From Streptomyces sp. NBC_01214 (GTDB taxonomy: Bacteria > Actinomycetota > Actinomycetes > Streptomycetales > Streptomycetaceae), in the NCBI RefSeq assembly GCF_026340975.1, contig NZ_JAPEOS010000003.1, positions 1,984,001-2,048,000 on the forward strand: DNA of 64,000 bases. The letters run 5' to 3'. Positions 45,091 to 53,436 of the stretch are shown here, one piece after another. The notes under the pieces were generated by a model. It was not told where the DNA came from. It was given only the letters and a program-made list of their open reading frames with translations, and did no database searches. Each line of letters opens with the position of its first letter. Positions within the stretch are counted from its first letter, which is position 1. Both the position numbers and the translations under genes were made by a program.

Positions 45091-45684
45091 CGCCTCTGGT
45101 CCGGCTGGCCCTCGGAGGCAGTCGCGGTGCCGGCGACAGGTCTTCTCCACCGCCGTCGAGAGGTTCTGGCCCGGCCGCCCCAACGCCACCTGTCCTACGC
45201 CCAGTGGGCCGTGCCAGCCCTGACCTGCGGCCTGATCATCCTCAACGCCGTCCACAGCGAGCAGCAACGCCCCGCCCCTTGTCGCCGCCCTCCGCAGGGT
45301 CCGCGAGCCGGTGCTGAGCCTCGGCAACCTGCCCCCGCAGCAACGTGACCGCGTAGGGAATATTCCCATCCGCTTTTCTGACAACACCGGCTCGGAGGCG
45401 GCCGATGCCGAGAACTTCCACCGCGGCGACTCGGAGTGGCGCGTCTTCGTGGTGACGGCCTTTTGAGACAGGCGGTGGCGCGTCCGATGACTGGTTCTGC
45501 CGGGCGCCAGTCTGGTCGGCTTGGGACGGTGCAGGCCGGTGCATCCGGTCGGCTGTCGGCGTAGGGTCCTCGTTCCAGTGGGTTCCGGTCGGTTGTGGGG
45601 GAACCTGCGGGGGAAGCTGAGGGGGGAACACGGGGGGAAGCTGAGGGGGACGCGTTCCGCGCTCTCACCACGCATCGCCGCTGT
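45091..45684. other. Mosaic non-coding stretch with a G-run array
   Basis: A plus-strand piece near 45195-45465 reads AQWAVPALTCGLIILNAVHSEQQR and later ENFHRGDSEWRVFVVTAF; it looks like decayed coding of unknown origin. The G-run array at 45597-45649 is listed separately. No intact gene. Confidence 0.4.
45597..45649 (+). repeat. Five evenly spaced G5-G6 runs
   Basis: Runs of 5, 5, 6, 6 and 5 G start at 45597, 45609, 45621, 45632 and 45645, separated by short AAGCTGA- or AACACG-like spacers (period 11-13). The pattern permits G-quadruplex folding of the plus strand. It lies between a pseudogene scrap and the PPK2 fragment. Confidence 0.6.
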
Positions 45685-46050
45685 TCAGAACCCGTTGTGT
45701 GGCTGGTGAGGTTCTGGACTTACCCCCCTGGGGCCGTTGAGCCGCTCGGTGAAACGCTGGATCGTGCCGCCCTTGCCTGCCGCGTCCCGGCCCTCGCAGA
45801 TCACCACCAGCCGGGCACCGGTCTCCCGGACCCAGCGTTGCAGCTTCAGCAGCTCGATCTGCAGGATCCGCTTGGTCCGCTCGTACTCCGCACGACGGAT
45901 CTTGCGCTCGTACGGGTAGTTCTCCCGCCAGGTACGGATCGGAGCGCCGACGGAGTCCAGCAGCACGGGCTGCTCCGGCCGCCGGGCATCCACACTCAGC
46001 CCCGTCAGCAGATCCTCGGCTTCCGTCCGCGGCAACGCCTCTTCGTTCAC
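45685..46050 (-). pseudogene. Polyphosphate kinase 2 (PPK2), N-terminal fragment
   Basis: 121 residues from 46050. YPYERKIRRAEYERTKRILQIELLKLQRWV and the Walker A VICEGRDAAGKGGTIQRFTERLN (motif at 86-96) are textbook PPK2. After TERLN the sequence (GPRGVSPEPHQPHNGF) departs from the family and stops. The lid and Walker B portions are missing. PPK2 transfers phosphate between polyP and nucleotides; this copy cannot. Confidence 0.75.
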
Positions 46051-46195
46051 GCGGTGCGCCTACCCGCGCAGGGCGCCTGTATGGCTGTGACCGCAATCCC
46101 GCAGGTGCGGGCAGCCGTGGTGCAGTCAGAAGGAGGGCGGAGGCGCTGGCGGTCACCGGAGCGCTTGATGCCGCGCTGCGGTGTGGTGCCTGGTT

Positions 46196-46444
46196 CTACC
46201 TGTGACGGCGCTCGTCGTCGCGTTGAGGGTAGAGGGACTTGAGCTTGTTCCAGTACTGCTCGAGGTGGGCGTCGGTTTCCCGTAGGGCGGGCTCCATGAA
46301 CGAGGTGTGCAGGTCGGCCACGCGGTCGTCAGCGGTGTCCGTGGCGGCCGGTGGGGGTGCTGTGCGTCGCCAGGGGGCTCTGGCGGCGCTTGCCCCGTGT
46401 GCGTCGTGGGCCGCGCGGGTTGCCCGCCAGCGGGCGAGCAGCAT
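46196..46444 (-). CDS. Hypothetical protein, third gene of the DUF3618 operon
   Basis: 82 residues from ATG 46444, but the same frame is open upstream to about 46575 with sensible sequence (PKPWRNVVAAHHRLPAITAAALTTA) lacking a standard start. The real start may be a rare codon or lie upstream by frameshift. One hydrophobic helix (HRLPAITAAALTTAMLLARW) would then precede a charged tail (DRVADLHTSFMEPALRETDAHLEQYWNKLKSLYPQRDDE). It follows DUF4235 in the same direction. Confidence 0.5.
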   Translation of the reverse strand: MLLARWRATRAAHDAHGASAARAPWRRTAPPPAATDTADDRVADLHTSFMEPALRETDAHLEQYWNKLKSLYPQRDDERRHR

Positions 46445-46577
46445 GGCGGTGGTGAGAGCGGCGGCTGTGATGGCGGGCAGCCGGTGGTGCGCGGCTACGA
46501 CATTCCTCCATGGTTTCGGGCTACGGGGTCTGGGGTGCCAGCCCTCGAGCTCTGGGCCGGCACCGCCGTTGGAGGAT

Positions 46578-46844
46578 TCAGCCGGGCCAGGTGCCGGTCA
46601 GGCGCCTGGTCGTGGTGGCTCCTGCCCGGTCGACGGCGGCCTTGACGACGGCGAAGATCGCACCTTGCGGGGCCGCGGCGAACAGGACCTCCTGCCAGGT
46701 GCGGTTCTCATCGGTGGCGTCGGGGGCATCGTCGTCGTGGCCGATCATCTTCCACGCCTGTTTGAAGGCCACGCCGGCGATCATGCCGCTCGCGGCGCCC
46801 AGGGCCAGGCCGACCGGCTTGTAGGCGATCTTGGCGGCCTTCAC
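46578..46844 (-). CDS. DUF4235 family membrane protein
   Basis: 88 residues from GTG 46844, whose GTGA overlaps the DUF3618 stop. KIAYKPVGLALGAASGMIAGVAFKQAWKMIG and WQEVLFAAAPQGAIFAVVKAAVDRAGA give two hydrophobic helices with the DUF4235 pattern. Almost always encoded beside DUF3618 in actinobacteria; role unknown, membrane-associated. Confidence 0.85.
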   Translation of the reverse strand: MKAAKIAYKPVGLALGAASGMIAGVAFKQAWKMIGHDDDAPDATDENRTWQEVLFAAAPQGAIFAVVKAAVDRAGATTTRRLTGTWPG

Positions 46845-47305
46845 CGGTGCCTCCGGCTGCGGCGCAGAAGCAGGAAGACGACGAGCGCGGCAGCCGCGGC
46901 GATCAGCGGGGTGCGGTTGGCCCGCGCCACGGTCGCGGCCGTCGCGGCCTTCTCGCGGACCGGGTCCGGGGTCTTCTCGGCGGCGAGGTGTCCAGCCCGG
47001 GTCGCGGTGTCGCGTACCTGGGCCGCGGCGTGGGCTGCCTTGTCGAGGACCGGATCGGGAGTCTTGTCCTTCACCAACTGAGCGGCCTGCCCTGCCTTCT
47101 CCCGGAGCTGGCCGGCGACATGCGTGGTCTTCTCGGCGGCCCGCTCCTTGATCTCGGCCACCCTCTCCTTGGCCTGGGCCTTCACGTCGGCCTTGGCCGC
47201 CAGCGCCTCAACGGTCTGGCCGAGCTCCTCGCGGGTGTGCTCGACCTGCTCACGCAGCTCTTCGGGGGTAGGTGCGGATTCATCGCCCTGAGGCTGATCG
47301 GTCAT
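46841..47305 (-). CDS. DUF3618 family protein
   Basis: 154 residues from ATG 47305. N-terminal TPEELREQVEHTREELGQTVEALAAKADVK is the DUF3618 core. A long Ala/Lys-rich amphipathic segment follows (KERVAEIKERAAEKT, LREKAGQAAQLVKDKTPDPV, repeated as AEKTPDPVREKAA), then one C-terminal transmembrane helix (TPLIAAAAALVVFLLL). Apolipoprotein-like helices suggest membrane surface or stress binding. First gene of a coupled three-gene unit. Confidence 0.88.
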   Translation of the reverse strand: MTDQPQGDESAPTPEELREQVEHTREELGQTVEALAAKADVKAQAKERVAEIKERAAEKTTHVAGQLREKAGQAAQLVKDKTPDPVLDKAAHAAAQVRDTATRAGHLAAEKTPDPVREKAATAATVARANRTPLIAAAAALVVFLLLRRSRRHR

Positions 47306-47597
47306 GATGTGCCTGCTCCTTGATCTCGGCTGCATCGGCCCTCACGCTGTCGATGGCCGGCTCGGGTACGGGGGCCGATGGCTGCACGATGGCGGCCCAC
47401 GGCCTCGCTCCTGTGTCGCCGCGCCGGTCAGCGGGCCCGACGGCTCGGGCGGTCGCGGTCTGGGTCAGGTTGAGCGGACGCTTCGCGAGCTCACCGGTTC
47501 GGCCCATCGTCCGTGACGGGCGGGCGCCTCCGGCCGTTGTGGGGGACGTCGTCCGTGCCGTACTTCCCCGCGGCAGAGTGAGTTCAAGGAGATCTTG

Positions 47598-47882
47598 ATG
47601 TTCCGTTTCGCCAAGGCCGTAGCCGTTACCGCCGCCACTGGTGCCGTCCTGGCAGGCGGGGCCGGCATGGCCGCCGCCGACGCCACGGCAGGGGGCGCTG
47701 CCATCGGCTCCCCGGGTGTCCTGTCCGGCAACGTCGTCCAGGTGCCCATCCACATCCCGGTCAACCTCTGCGGCAACACCGTCAACATCGTCGGCCTCCT
47801 CAACCCGGCCTTCGGCAACACCTGCATCAACGCCAGCGGCTCGGACGGGCACCACAAGGCCGACCACCACGGCAAAAACTGA
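47598..47882 (+). CDS. Short chaplin (hydrophobic cell-surface protein)
   Basis: 94 residues from ATG 47598 (AAGGAG upstream; a TTG directly before it is unlikely). Signal peptide about 1-28 ending MAAA-D. A single chaplin domain follows: SPGVLSGNVVQVPIHIPVNLCGNTVNIVGLLNPAFGNTC, with the conserved Cys pair at 58 and 76. The tail is His/Lys-rich (DGHHKADHHGKN), unusual for short chaplins, which mostly end soon after the domain. Chaplins assemble into amyloid films that let aerial hyphae leave water. No sortase signal, so it would be held by long chaplins encoded elsewhere. Confidence 0.93.
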   Translation: MFRFAKAVAVTAATGAVLAGGAGMAAADATAGGAAIGSPGVLSGNVVQVPIHIPVNLCGNTVNIVGLLNPAFGNTCINASGSDGHHKADHHGKN

Positions 47883-47969
47883 CAGCAGCAAGTCCTGGAC
47901 CCGGCGAGCTCGTCGCGCCGGCACATCCAGCGCCGTCATCTGAACCAGCCGCAGCGCACAGCCCGGTAG

Positions 47970-48004
47970 AACGGCCTCCCCTCATCCTCCAAGGGGAGGC
48001 CGTT
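47970..48004 (+). terminator. Rho-independent-type hairpin after the chaplin gene
   Basis: AACGGCCTCCCCT pairs perfectly with AGGGGAGGCCGTT (13 bp) across a 9-base loop, 88 bp past the stop. Confidence 0.85.
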
Positions 48005-48113
48005 CTCATGAAGGGGCCAGCTCGTGCAGCCAGCCAGCCAGCCAGCAGCCAGCCGAGCCAGGCCGCAGGAAGCGGCCCTCCCGGTCCGCGTGCCGGACCT
48101 CGGTCGCGTGGGG

Positions 48114-48176
48114 CGGCCCGCTCGTCTTCACCGCGGCCCGGCCGGGTGGCACGGTGCTGGTGCAGACCCGTGCGGG
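48114..48176 (+). pseudogene. ATP-dependent DNA ligase remnant (third piece)
   Basis: Encodes PLVFTAARPGGTVLVQTRAG, matching ILFTPAGPGGRLLLQTRRG of the ligase at 4365. Only about 21 codons remain. Confidence 0.45.
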
Positions 48177-49202
48177 GCGACGCGGCGGACGGTCCTACAA
48201 CACAGAGGGCTGAACCTCGGTGCTCGCTTCCCAGTAACCTGCTGACGATCTGCGCTGACCAGGCGCTCAGCAAAGCACGAATCACGCGTCGCTCTGGATG
48301 CTCCGCAGGGCGCCGGCCGTTGCCGGCGCGGCGCCGATGGCTCGTGTCGTGGCCTGTAGCCGGCTTCCACCTGGCGGCGGGGGTGATGTCACGTGGCCCA
48401 GCGCAGGCCGAGGGCGGCCAGGGCCTGGAACTTGTCGCCACTGCCCGGCCGGCGGGCCATTTCACAGCAGGACCGCGGCCAGTACCAGCCCGGCCGTGCC
48501 CGCGGTCAGGACCAGTCCGGGCCGTGTCGCGGCTTTCCGATGGCTCGTCACGGAGCGGAGGGCGCGCGAAGGGTGCACTCAGTTGCACTCGCGACTGCAC
48601 CCACGACCGCTTTCGCGCACCAACCCGTTAGGTCTCGTCCGGGCGATCATGACGCTCGGGCGAGTCGGATGCTGTCAGGCGGTGGCGATGCCGGCGAGGG
48701 TGCTTTGGAGCCGGCGGATCGAGTCTTCGGCTTCCGTGTATTGCTGGAGGGTCGGCAGGACGGCACTGCTCATCAGGGTAGAGCGCCGGCAGATCCGCCT
48801 GGCATCTAGCCGCCTTTGGCGCCGATCGGTCCCCCATGATCGGCGGACCAGCCCATCGCGTGGCGTCCACTGAGGTGCGCACCGGCTGACGGTGGGCTCC
48901 ACCCTCGCGCGCACCATGTCCCGCACCGCACAGTGTGCGCATCATCGGACTGTGCGCACTGGCACGTGCACATGGTGCGCCGCACCGTGGATGGCACAGG
49001 CTTCTGCCTGGACGTCTGGGCCTTTGCCTTCCTGGCTGATGAGGCCGATGCCCTAGGCAGGGTCGAACCATGGCGCCCACGAGCGACCACTGCGTGCCGG
49101 TCGTCCCTACCTCCTAGACCACCAGGCCCTCGTCCGCGAGCCGTTCAACAAAGCTCCGGAGGCCGTCTCGCCGGAGTCCGAGGACGCCGTGCGGCTTTTC
49201 GC
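48177..49202. other. Gene-poor stretch with small remnants
   Basis: No intact gene. At 48398-48460 (minus) DKFQALAALGLRWAT looks like the end of a helicase-associated domain. A 32-residue minus frame, 48675-48773 (MSSAVLPTLQQYTEAEDSIR), lacks a ribosome site. 48925-48990 is rich in overlapping GTGCGC/TGCGCA words that can form short hairpins. Confidence 0.4.
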
Positions 49203-50150
49203 TCAGGCCGGGCGGGAGGTTTCGGCACCGGCGACGGCCGCCGGGTGCGCGACCGGAACGACGGGGTGGACACCGACCAGAGGGTCCGCCGAAGCGTGGG
49301 CGTCCGCCAGGGCGTCGGCCACCGCGTCCACGAGCGGGTCGGGGGCGTCCGCGCGGCGGGCCAGCACCAGGCGGCTCGGCGGATGGCCGTCGACCGGGAC
49401 GAACGCGAGGCCAGGGCGCGCGTGCCGGCGCGCGGCGCCGGCCGGAAGTATCCCGGATACCCCGTCCCACACCACCGCGTGCAGGCATTCCTCGACGGAC
49501 GCCACCACCGGGCCGGGAGTGTCCTCGTCAGCGGCGAGCCAGTACGCGCGCCACCGCGCGTCCGTCCCGGCCGGCAGCCGGAAGCGCGGCCTCCCCGCGA
49601 GTTCCCGCACGTGCAGCCGCGACCGCGCGGCGAGTGCGTCGTCCGCGGGCAGCGCCGCCACCAGAGGCTCGACGCCGAGCTGACGTACAGTCATTCCCGA
49701 AGTGTCGAAGGGGAGACGGGTCAGTGCCAGGTCGGCCCGACGCTCGCGCAGCCCGCCCGTCGGATCGGTCACGGGCGCCTCGTGCAGCCTCAGACGCAGT
49801 TCGGGACGGGTGTCGCGCAGTTCCGCGAGCGCCGCGGGGCAGGAGTCCAGGCCGGCGCCGGCGACGGCGCCCAGGACGACCTCGCGTACGGACTCCGCGG
49901 CCCGCACCCGCTCGCGGGCGCGCTCGGCCCGGGCCAGCAGGTCGCGGGCCTCCGGGAGCAGGACCTTTCCTGCCGCCGTCAGGCGCGCACCGGTCGGGAT
50001 CCGGTCGAACAGACGACACCCCAGGTCCGCCTCCAGATCGCGGATCCGGCGGCTGAGGGGCGGCTGGGCGAGGTGGAGTCGCACGGCGGCGCGGCCGAAG
50101 TGGCCCTCCTCCGCGACCGCGACGAAACAGCGCAACGCCCTCAAGTCCAT
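49203..50150 (-). CDS. LysR-family transcriptional regulator
   Basis: 315 residues from ATG 50150; the frame extends upstream but the LysR start motif MDLRALRCFVAVAEEGHFGRAAVRLHLAQPPLSRRIRDLEADLG fixes the start. Winged-helix in residues 1-60, coactivator-binding domain after about 90 (GAVAGAGLDSCPAALAELRDTRPELRLRL). Divergently placed from the AhpD-like gene 115 bp away, which is the classical LysR target arrangement. Confidence 0.9.
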   Translation of the reverse strand: MDLRALRCFVAVAEEGHFGRAAVRLHLAQPPLSRRIRDLEADLGCRLFDRIPTGARLTAAGKVLLPEARDLLARAERARERVRAAESVREVVLGAVAGAGLDSCPAALAELRDTRPELRLRLHEAPVTDPTGGLRERRADLALTRLPFDTSGMTVRQLGVEPLVAALPADDALAARSRLHVRELAGRPRFRLPAGTDARWRAYWLAADEDTPGPVVASVEECLHAVVWDGVSGILPAGAARRHARPGLAFVPVDGHPPSRLVLARRADAPDPLVDAVADALADAHASADPLVGVHPVVPVAHPAAVAGAETSRPA

Positions 50151-50265
50151 GACCGGCCACGATACCGACAACGGCACCGCCCCCGCGGAACCGGTCTTGG
50201 ACGCGGGGGAGGGGTCCGGGATGAGGTGGAGACGTCCCACCCCCATCGACTTCCCGAGGAGTACC

Positions 50266-50640
50266 ATGTACGCGCACCCCGACGACCTCCACCGCGCCCG
50301 CTCCGTGGGCGCTGCCGCGGCGCCCGAGTTCGCGGCCTGGCTCGCCTTCCAGAACGCGGTCGACCGCGAGGACGGCGCCGTCCCCCGCCGTTACCGCGAG
50401 CTGATCTCCGTGGCCGTGGCCCTCGTCACCCAGTGCGCGTACTGCCTCGACGTCCACACCGCGGCCGCCCGCAGGCACGGCGTCACCGCCGAGGAACTCG
50501 CCGAGACCGCGTTCGTCACCGCCTCGGTCCGGGCTGGCGGAACCCTCGCCCATGCCCTCCTCGCCGACCGCCTCTACGAACAGCACGGCCACCACGACCC
50601 GTCCGCAACCTCCGCGAGCGCGACCATCCCCTCCGGCTGA
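50266..50640 (+). CDS. AhpD/carboxymuconolactone decarboxylase-family protein
   Basis: 124 residues from ATG 50266 behind GAGGAG. AhpD-type centre: RYRELISVAVALVTQCAYCLDVHTAAAR with the Cys-x2-Cys pair at 57 and 60 and His 64, then VTAEELAETAFVTASVRAGGTLAHA. Peroxidase-type alkylhydroperoxidase or a CMD enzyme; the CxxC favours redox. Expected to be controlled by the divergent LysR protein, possibly on oxidative or aromatic stimulus. Confidence 0.88.
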   Translation: MYAHPDDLHRARSVGAAAAPEFAAWLAFQNAVDREDGAVPRRYRELISVAVALVTQCAYCLDVHTAAARRHGVTAEELAETAFVTASVRAGGTLAHALLADRLYEQHGHHDPSATSASATIPSG

Positions 50641-51049
50641 CGGCCCACCGGTCCGGCCCTCCGGCAACGGGACCAGCATTCCGGCGAGGCAGCCGTGGCC
50701 GGTGCCGGGAGGTAAGGGGTCAGAGGCCTTCCGCGTCGGAGCCGCCGGGGTGCCGCCTGCCGGGGGAAGAGGGCGTTCTCAAAGGCATCCAGCCCGAAGA
50801 GGGCGTGCTCGGCGGTGTGCGCCGACCTCGGCTGCCCAGGCGCAGACGACCGCCTCGCCCGGCTGGCCCTGCCGGCCGCGCCGACCGACAGCGACCGCAA
50901 GGTGGAGGTCGGCGGCGCGAGAACAGAGTGACACTGCTGTCCACGGCCTCCGACGTCCGCCTGGGACGGCCTTGCCCACCCGGGCCGGAGGCGCTCCGGC
51001 CAGGCGGCATCGGTCACGGCCACCCCGGGCTTCCCGGCGAGGGCCCGGC
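50641..51049. other. Gene-poor stretch
   Basis: No supported gene. A plus-strand piece near 50817-50930 (CADLGCPGADDRLARLALPA) may be decayed coding. Confidence 0.35.
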
Positions 51050-51195
51050 TGACCGATGACGGGTGACCGATGACCGATGACCGATGACCGGTCACCGCCT
51101 CGGCCGGGAGTTGCATGGACCGGTCACGGCGCTGACGTGCTGGTTGACCGATCGCGGGAGACGGATCGGTTACAGCCGGCCTGCCGACCGGTCAC
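51050..51195. repeat. Heptamer tandem repeat and TGACCGGTCA-type palindromes
   Basis: Six 7-bp units (TGACCGA and variants TGACGGG, TGACCGG) fill 51050-51091. GACCGGTCAC occurs at 51086-51095, 51118-51127 and 51186-51195, the core TGACCGGTCA being a perfect palindrome at the first. Another TGACCGA lies near 51145. Could be iterons or operator clusters. Confidence 0.65.
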
Positions 51196-51343
51196 GGCTT
51201 CTGCTGGGCAAGCCCTCGGCTCGGAGGGCTTGCTCAGCGTCCGGATCACGTGGCGGGACGGCTCCCGAAGTCGTGGCGTCACCGTCCGGCATGCGGAGGC
51301 CCGGAGCCGCCCTACGCCTCCTCGGCGGTCGTACGACGGAGTC

Positions 51344-51856
51344 ATGCGACGACACCAGCAGAACAACGCCGGGCTCGTACCGAGCCTCCCGGGGGACATG
51401 TGGCACGCCCTCGCCTCCCTCCACGGGACCCACGTCGATCCCGTCGGCCACCTCGTACCCCTCGACCGCACCCACATGCAGCCACTGCGCGACGCGATCG
51501 GCAACCCCCGCCGGGACGCCGTCCTCGCCCGCCGGGCAGAGCGGGTGGAGCCGCAACAGGCGGAGTACCAGGAGAAGCTGCGCCGTGCAGCGGAGCAGAG
51601 GAGGGCCGAGCGCGGGGCCGCCCGCCCTGCCTGCGCCGGCTGCGGGACGACGTTCGACAACGACCGATGGGAGAACACCCAGCTGTCCCCGGAGCCGGGC
51701 AACCGGTGGTATCCGAAGCTGTGCGAGCCGTGCGAGGCCGACACCGTCGCGGCCGCCGATCAGGCCGAGCGCAACCGCCTGGAGGCGGAAGCCGCAGCGA
51801 CCGCTGAGAAGGCCCGCGGCTGGCGCTCCCGCTTCCGCCCCGGGCAAGCCTCCTGA
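51344..51856 (+). CDS. Zinc-ribbon hypothetical protein
   Basis: 170 residues from ATG 51344 (GACGGAG upstream). The first 90 residues are helical (LPGDMWHALASLHGTHVDPVG, QAEYQEKLRRAAEQRRAERGA). ACAGCGTTFDN and KLCEPCEAD give two CxxC knuckles, a likely zinc ribbon. The tail is Ala/Glu-rich. The last codons are part of the GGGCAAGCCTCC repeat. A decayed relative ends at 32141. Found in Streptomyces accessory DNA, function unknown. Confidence 0.6.
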   Translation: MRRHQQNNAGLVPSLPGDMWHALASLHGTHVDPVGHLVPLDRTHMQPLRDAIGNPRRDAVLARRAERVEPQQAEYQEKLRRAAEQRRAERGAARPACAGCGTTFDNDRWENTQLSPEPGNRWYPKLCEPCEADTVAAADQAERNRLEAEAAATAEKARGWRSRFRPGQAS

Positions 51857-51899
51857 AGGGCTGGGCAAGCCTCCCCCGAGGGCGTGGGCAAGCCTCCGC
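51842..51899 (+). repeat. Three direct GGGCAAGCCTCC repeats
   Basis: Copies start at 51842, 51863 and 51886 (spacing 21 and 23). The first forms the last codons of the zinc-ribbon gene. Same family as the array at 32127-32202. Confidence 0.65.
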
Positions 51900-51928
51900 T
51901 GTCGGCGTCAGCTGAGACGCTGGGACGC

Positions 51929-52019
51929 ATGGACAGGGATGAGGAGCTGCTGCGCGGTCGGGTCTACGGCGAGGACCACGACCATCCCCGGCCCGGTCCC
52001 AAGCCCGCCGCACCTCCAG
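51929..52019 (+). pseudogene. Small conserved protein, N-terminal fragment
   Basis: ATG 51929 begins MDRDEELLRGRVYGEDHDHP and then GPKPAAPP, after which the sequence is lost. Resembles the start of small acidic proteins found beside transfer genes in Streptomyces; about 30 codons remain. Confidence 0.4.
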
Positions 52020-52058
52020 GGGACGGTGTTGGTCTATTCGGGTCAGCGGGCTACTGGC

Positions 52059-52844
52059 TCACGTACGCTGCCCCGCCCACACGGTGACCTTCATTGAGAG
52101 GGTCTCTGGGTTGATCCCGAGTCCAACGTTGGCACTCGTGATGTCCACCAGCGCGATCAGTCCATCGGCCGAGATCACACACAGCTGGCCTCCCTTGGAG
52201 AATGAGTAGGGGTCTAGCGCATTCGTGTAACGCGTGACCATGGAACATGTCTCGTACGATCCGGTCTCCGTCCGCTTGAGCTGGACCAGTTTTGCGCCCC
52301 GCTGTGCACGGAGAATGCTGCCGCTCGTCGTGTAGAACTCGAAGTCCAGCTCCGACCGGTCGCTCGGGCGCAGCGGGTTGTCCTCTAGGTCGAAGCCGTA
52401 GCCCTCGGCCAGGTCGAACGAAGCCGTCGTCACGACGTCCCGGCCGGAGGGCTTTTCATCCGATGCAGGGCTGCTCCTCGCAGTCGAAGGGGGCAGGGAA
52501 GGAGCGGTGCTCGGTGCCGGCGCAGTGACCGTGACCGTGACCGTGGGGCGGGCGGGCGGCATGGCCGTGGGCGAGTTGACAAGGGTCGGCAATCCGAAGA
52601 ATCCCAGCAGCACTCCGAAGACGGTCGCAATCGCGGAGATCAGTGCCGCAATGTCTCCCAGCCTCCGAGGTGCCGGGGCGGGGCGGGGCGTTCCTCCAGG
52701 CCCCGCCGCGTCAGGGTTTGGCTGCGGCGGGGGAGCCGGCGCGGGGCTGGGAGGGGGAGTCGGAGGGTTCATGGGAGGTGGTGGCCTCGACGGCGGCTCC
52801 GGTGAGGGCGTGACGGGCCCTCCCAGCGATGGCATTTCACTCAT
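52059..52844 (-). CDS. Membrane-anchored hypothetical protein with Pro-rich N-terminus
   Basis: 261 residues from ATG 52844, behind GGGGAGGAA. Residues 1-60 are proline-rich and cytoplasmic (PPPPMNPPTPPPSPAPAP). One transmembrane helix follows at about 70-90 (DIAALISAIATVFGVLLGFFG), then a Pro/Thr/Ser linker. The extracellular beta-rich domain runs from about 135 (ASFDLAEGYGFDLEDNPL, SELDFEFYTTSGSILRAQRG, LCVISADGLIALVDITSANV). Likely a surface sensor or binding protein. Base use is slightly less GC-rich than in its neighbours. No family recognised. Confidence 0.7.
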   Translation of the reverse strand: MSEMPSLGGPVTPSPEPPSRPPPPMNPPTPPPSPAPAPPPQPNPDAAGPGGTPRPAPAPRRLGDIAALISAIATVFGVLLGFFGLPTLVNSPTAMPPARPTVTVTVTAPAPSTAPSLPPSTARSSPASDEKPSGRDVVTTASFDLAEGYGFDLEDNPLRPSDRSELDFEFYTTSGSILRAQRGAKLVQLKRTETGSYETCSMVTRYTNALDPYSFSKGGQLCVISADGLIALVDITSANVGLGINPETLSMKVTVWAGQRT

Positions 52845-53083
52845 TCCGTTCCTCCCCAATCTCCATGGCGAAAGCACAACTCCGTTGTGACTGCCAGCTC
52901 TTGAGCAGTGAACAGGATCTCCGTCCGGTTGGGCAGCAGAGCCAGCAGATTTTAGGCCGGTGCGTCCCAGGCGGCTTGAGCCGTCCGGTTTCGCTCCTAG
53001 TCATCCCCGCCAGAGGTCCCCTTCAGGCTTCGGCGCCGTTCGAGCATCGCGACCCCACCCGCCGCAAACATGACGTCGCCACC

Positions 53084-53392
53084 TCAACGAGTATCGATTG
53101 CATCGCCAACGACCTCATCATCTGGTTGGCCACCCGTGACCTCCCGCACGACCCACCCGACAGACCAGCACATTCCAAAACACGGCCCTAAAGCAGAGAC
53201 CCAGGTGTGCGCCCCGGCGACCGCTTTGGCCTCCCGCTGTGATACAAGCTCGTCGGCCTGCTCGGGCGCGATCCCGGGGGCGGCCAGGGCCTGGAACACC
53301 GTGGACCGCGCTGCGGTGGCCGCGTGCCGGTGCCGGCTGATGCGGGCCAGCTCCTGGCCGTACGCGTCCGCGTCGTACTGCTCGGTGCTCAT
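53084..53392 (-). CDS. Hypothetical helical protein, C-terminus altered
   Basis: 102 residues from ATG 53392 with GGGAGG eight bases before. MSTEQYDADAYGQELARISR, AARSTVFQALAAPGIAPEQADELVSQ and EAKAVAGAHTWVSALG are characteristic of a Streptomyces accessory family that I cannot name. After position ~70 the sequence (PCFGMCWSVGWVVREV) seems out of the family frame. It follows the helicase remnant in the same direction, 45 bp on. Confidence 0.5.
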   Translation of the reverse strand: MSTEQYDADAYGQELARISRHRHAATAARSTVFQALAAPGIAPEQADELVSQREAKAVAGAHTWVSALGPCFGMCWSVGWVVREVTGGQPDDEVVGDAIDTR

Positions 53393-53436
53393 GCTGTACC
53401 TCCCTTTGTCTTCCCGGGTGCGGTCGACGACGCCCA

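Noticed and set aside
44281..45675. 464-codon minus frame
   Set aside because: Mostly complement of the EEP nuclease; only the 44851-45090 ISL3 portion is meaningful.
48675..48773. 32-aa minus ORF as a real gene
   Set aside because: Sequence looks plausible but has no Shine-Dalgarno and no context; kept only as a note in the gap entry.
48925..48990. Telomere-like terminal palindromes
   Set aside because: Repeated GTGCGC words exist but not the ordered palindromes of Streptomyces chromosome ends, and the site is internal.
51050..51091. CRISPR array
   Set aside because: Units are only 7 bp with no spacers, and no cas gene is nearby.
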